From Anaerolinea sp. (GTDB lineage Bacteria > Chloroflexota > Anaerolineae > Anaerolineales > Anaerolineaceae): a DNA stretch of 13,337 nucleotides. Position numbers and translations under genes: made by a program. The stretch is from assembly GCA_013824385.1 (NCBI GenBank), contig PNNU01000043.1:1-13337 (forward strand), read 5' to 3'. Under the pieces are notes generated by a model. It had not been told where the DNA came from and did not search any database. It saw only the letters and a list, made by a program, of their open reading frames with translations. Below are positions 13,283 to 13,337 of this stretch, piece after piece; position 1 is the first letter of the stretch; each line of letters starts with the position of its first letter.

Positions 13283-13337
13283 GGCTATAACTCCTTTCAA
13301 TTTTTGAGTCAGTATCTTGCGATGACTACACTTCAAT

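Overview
This 13.3-kb window looks like chromosomal DNA from a free-living bacterium of moderate GC. The gene types (udk followed by a VTT-domain gene, a receiver-CpaE ATPase, an AcuB-like CBS-ACT protein, a class A RNase P RNA) remind me of Anaerolineae-like Chloroflexota. That is an impression from gene content, not a database result, and I hold it at about 50%.

Left part (1-4057, minus strand). A YhcH/YjgK/YiaL-family gene lies downstream of a four-gene operon read leftward: HXXEE membrane protein, class I methyltransferase, ATC-hydrolase-family protein, and PanE-like reductase. A MarR-family gene sits immediately upstream on the same strand. The best regulatory signal in the window is a pair of near-identical palindromes (TTAGTTAG, six bases, CTAACTAA/T). 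One overlaps the -10 element of marR and the other a -10-like element of the operon, so the MarR protein very probably represses both itself and the operon.

Middle (4058-7384, plus strand). Uridine kinase (udk) overlaps a VTT-domain membrane protein by 4 bases. Next comes a two-gene signalling operon with its own promoter: a stand-alone receiver-Hpt protein, then a receiver domain fused to a CpaE/TadZ/MinD-type ATPase. No histidine kinase or pilus genes are nearby, so the upstream kinase and the output are unknown.

Accessory-looking part (7385-11501). Between the signalling operon and the next gene lies about 270 bp resembling a decayed group II intron (partial domain V strand, tandem duplication). 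A minus-strand pair follows: a 649-residue intracellular-looking zinc metallopeptidase (HEFTH plus a downstream EGFAD) translationally coupled by ATGA overlap to a ComEC-like metallo-beta-lactamase-fold hydrolase. This pair, flanked by the possible relic and a 560-bp AT-rich gene-free stretch, is the best candidate for an undescribed system. The peptidase gene also has an odd 5' end: protein-like codons continue upstream of its only available standard start codon.

Right part (11502-13337, minus strand). A DUF3293 protein, the RNase P RNA gene (rnpB) with its own promoter, a strong intrinsic terminator, and a CBS-CBS-ACT regulator close the window.
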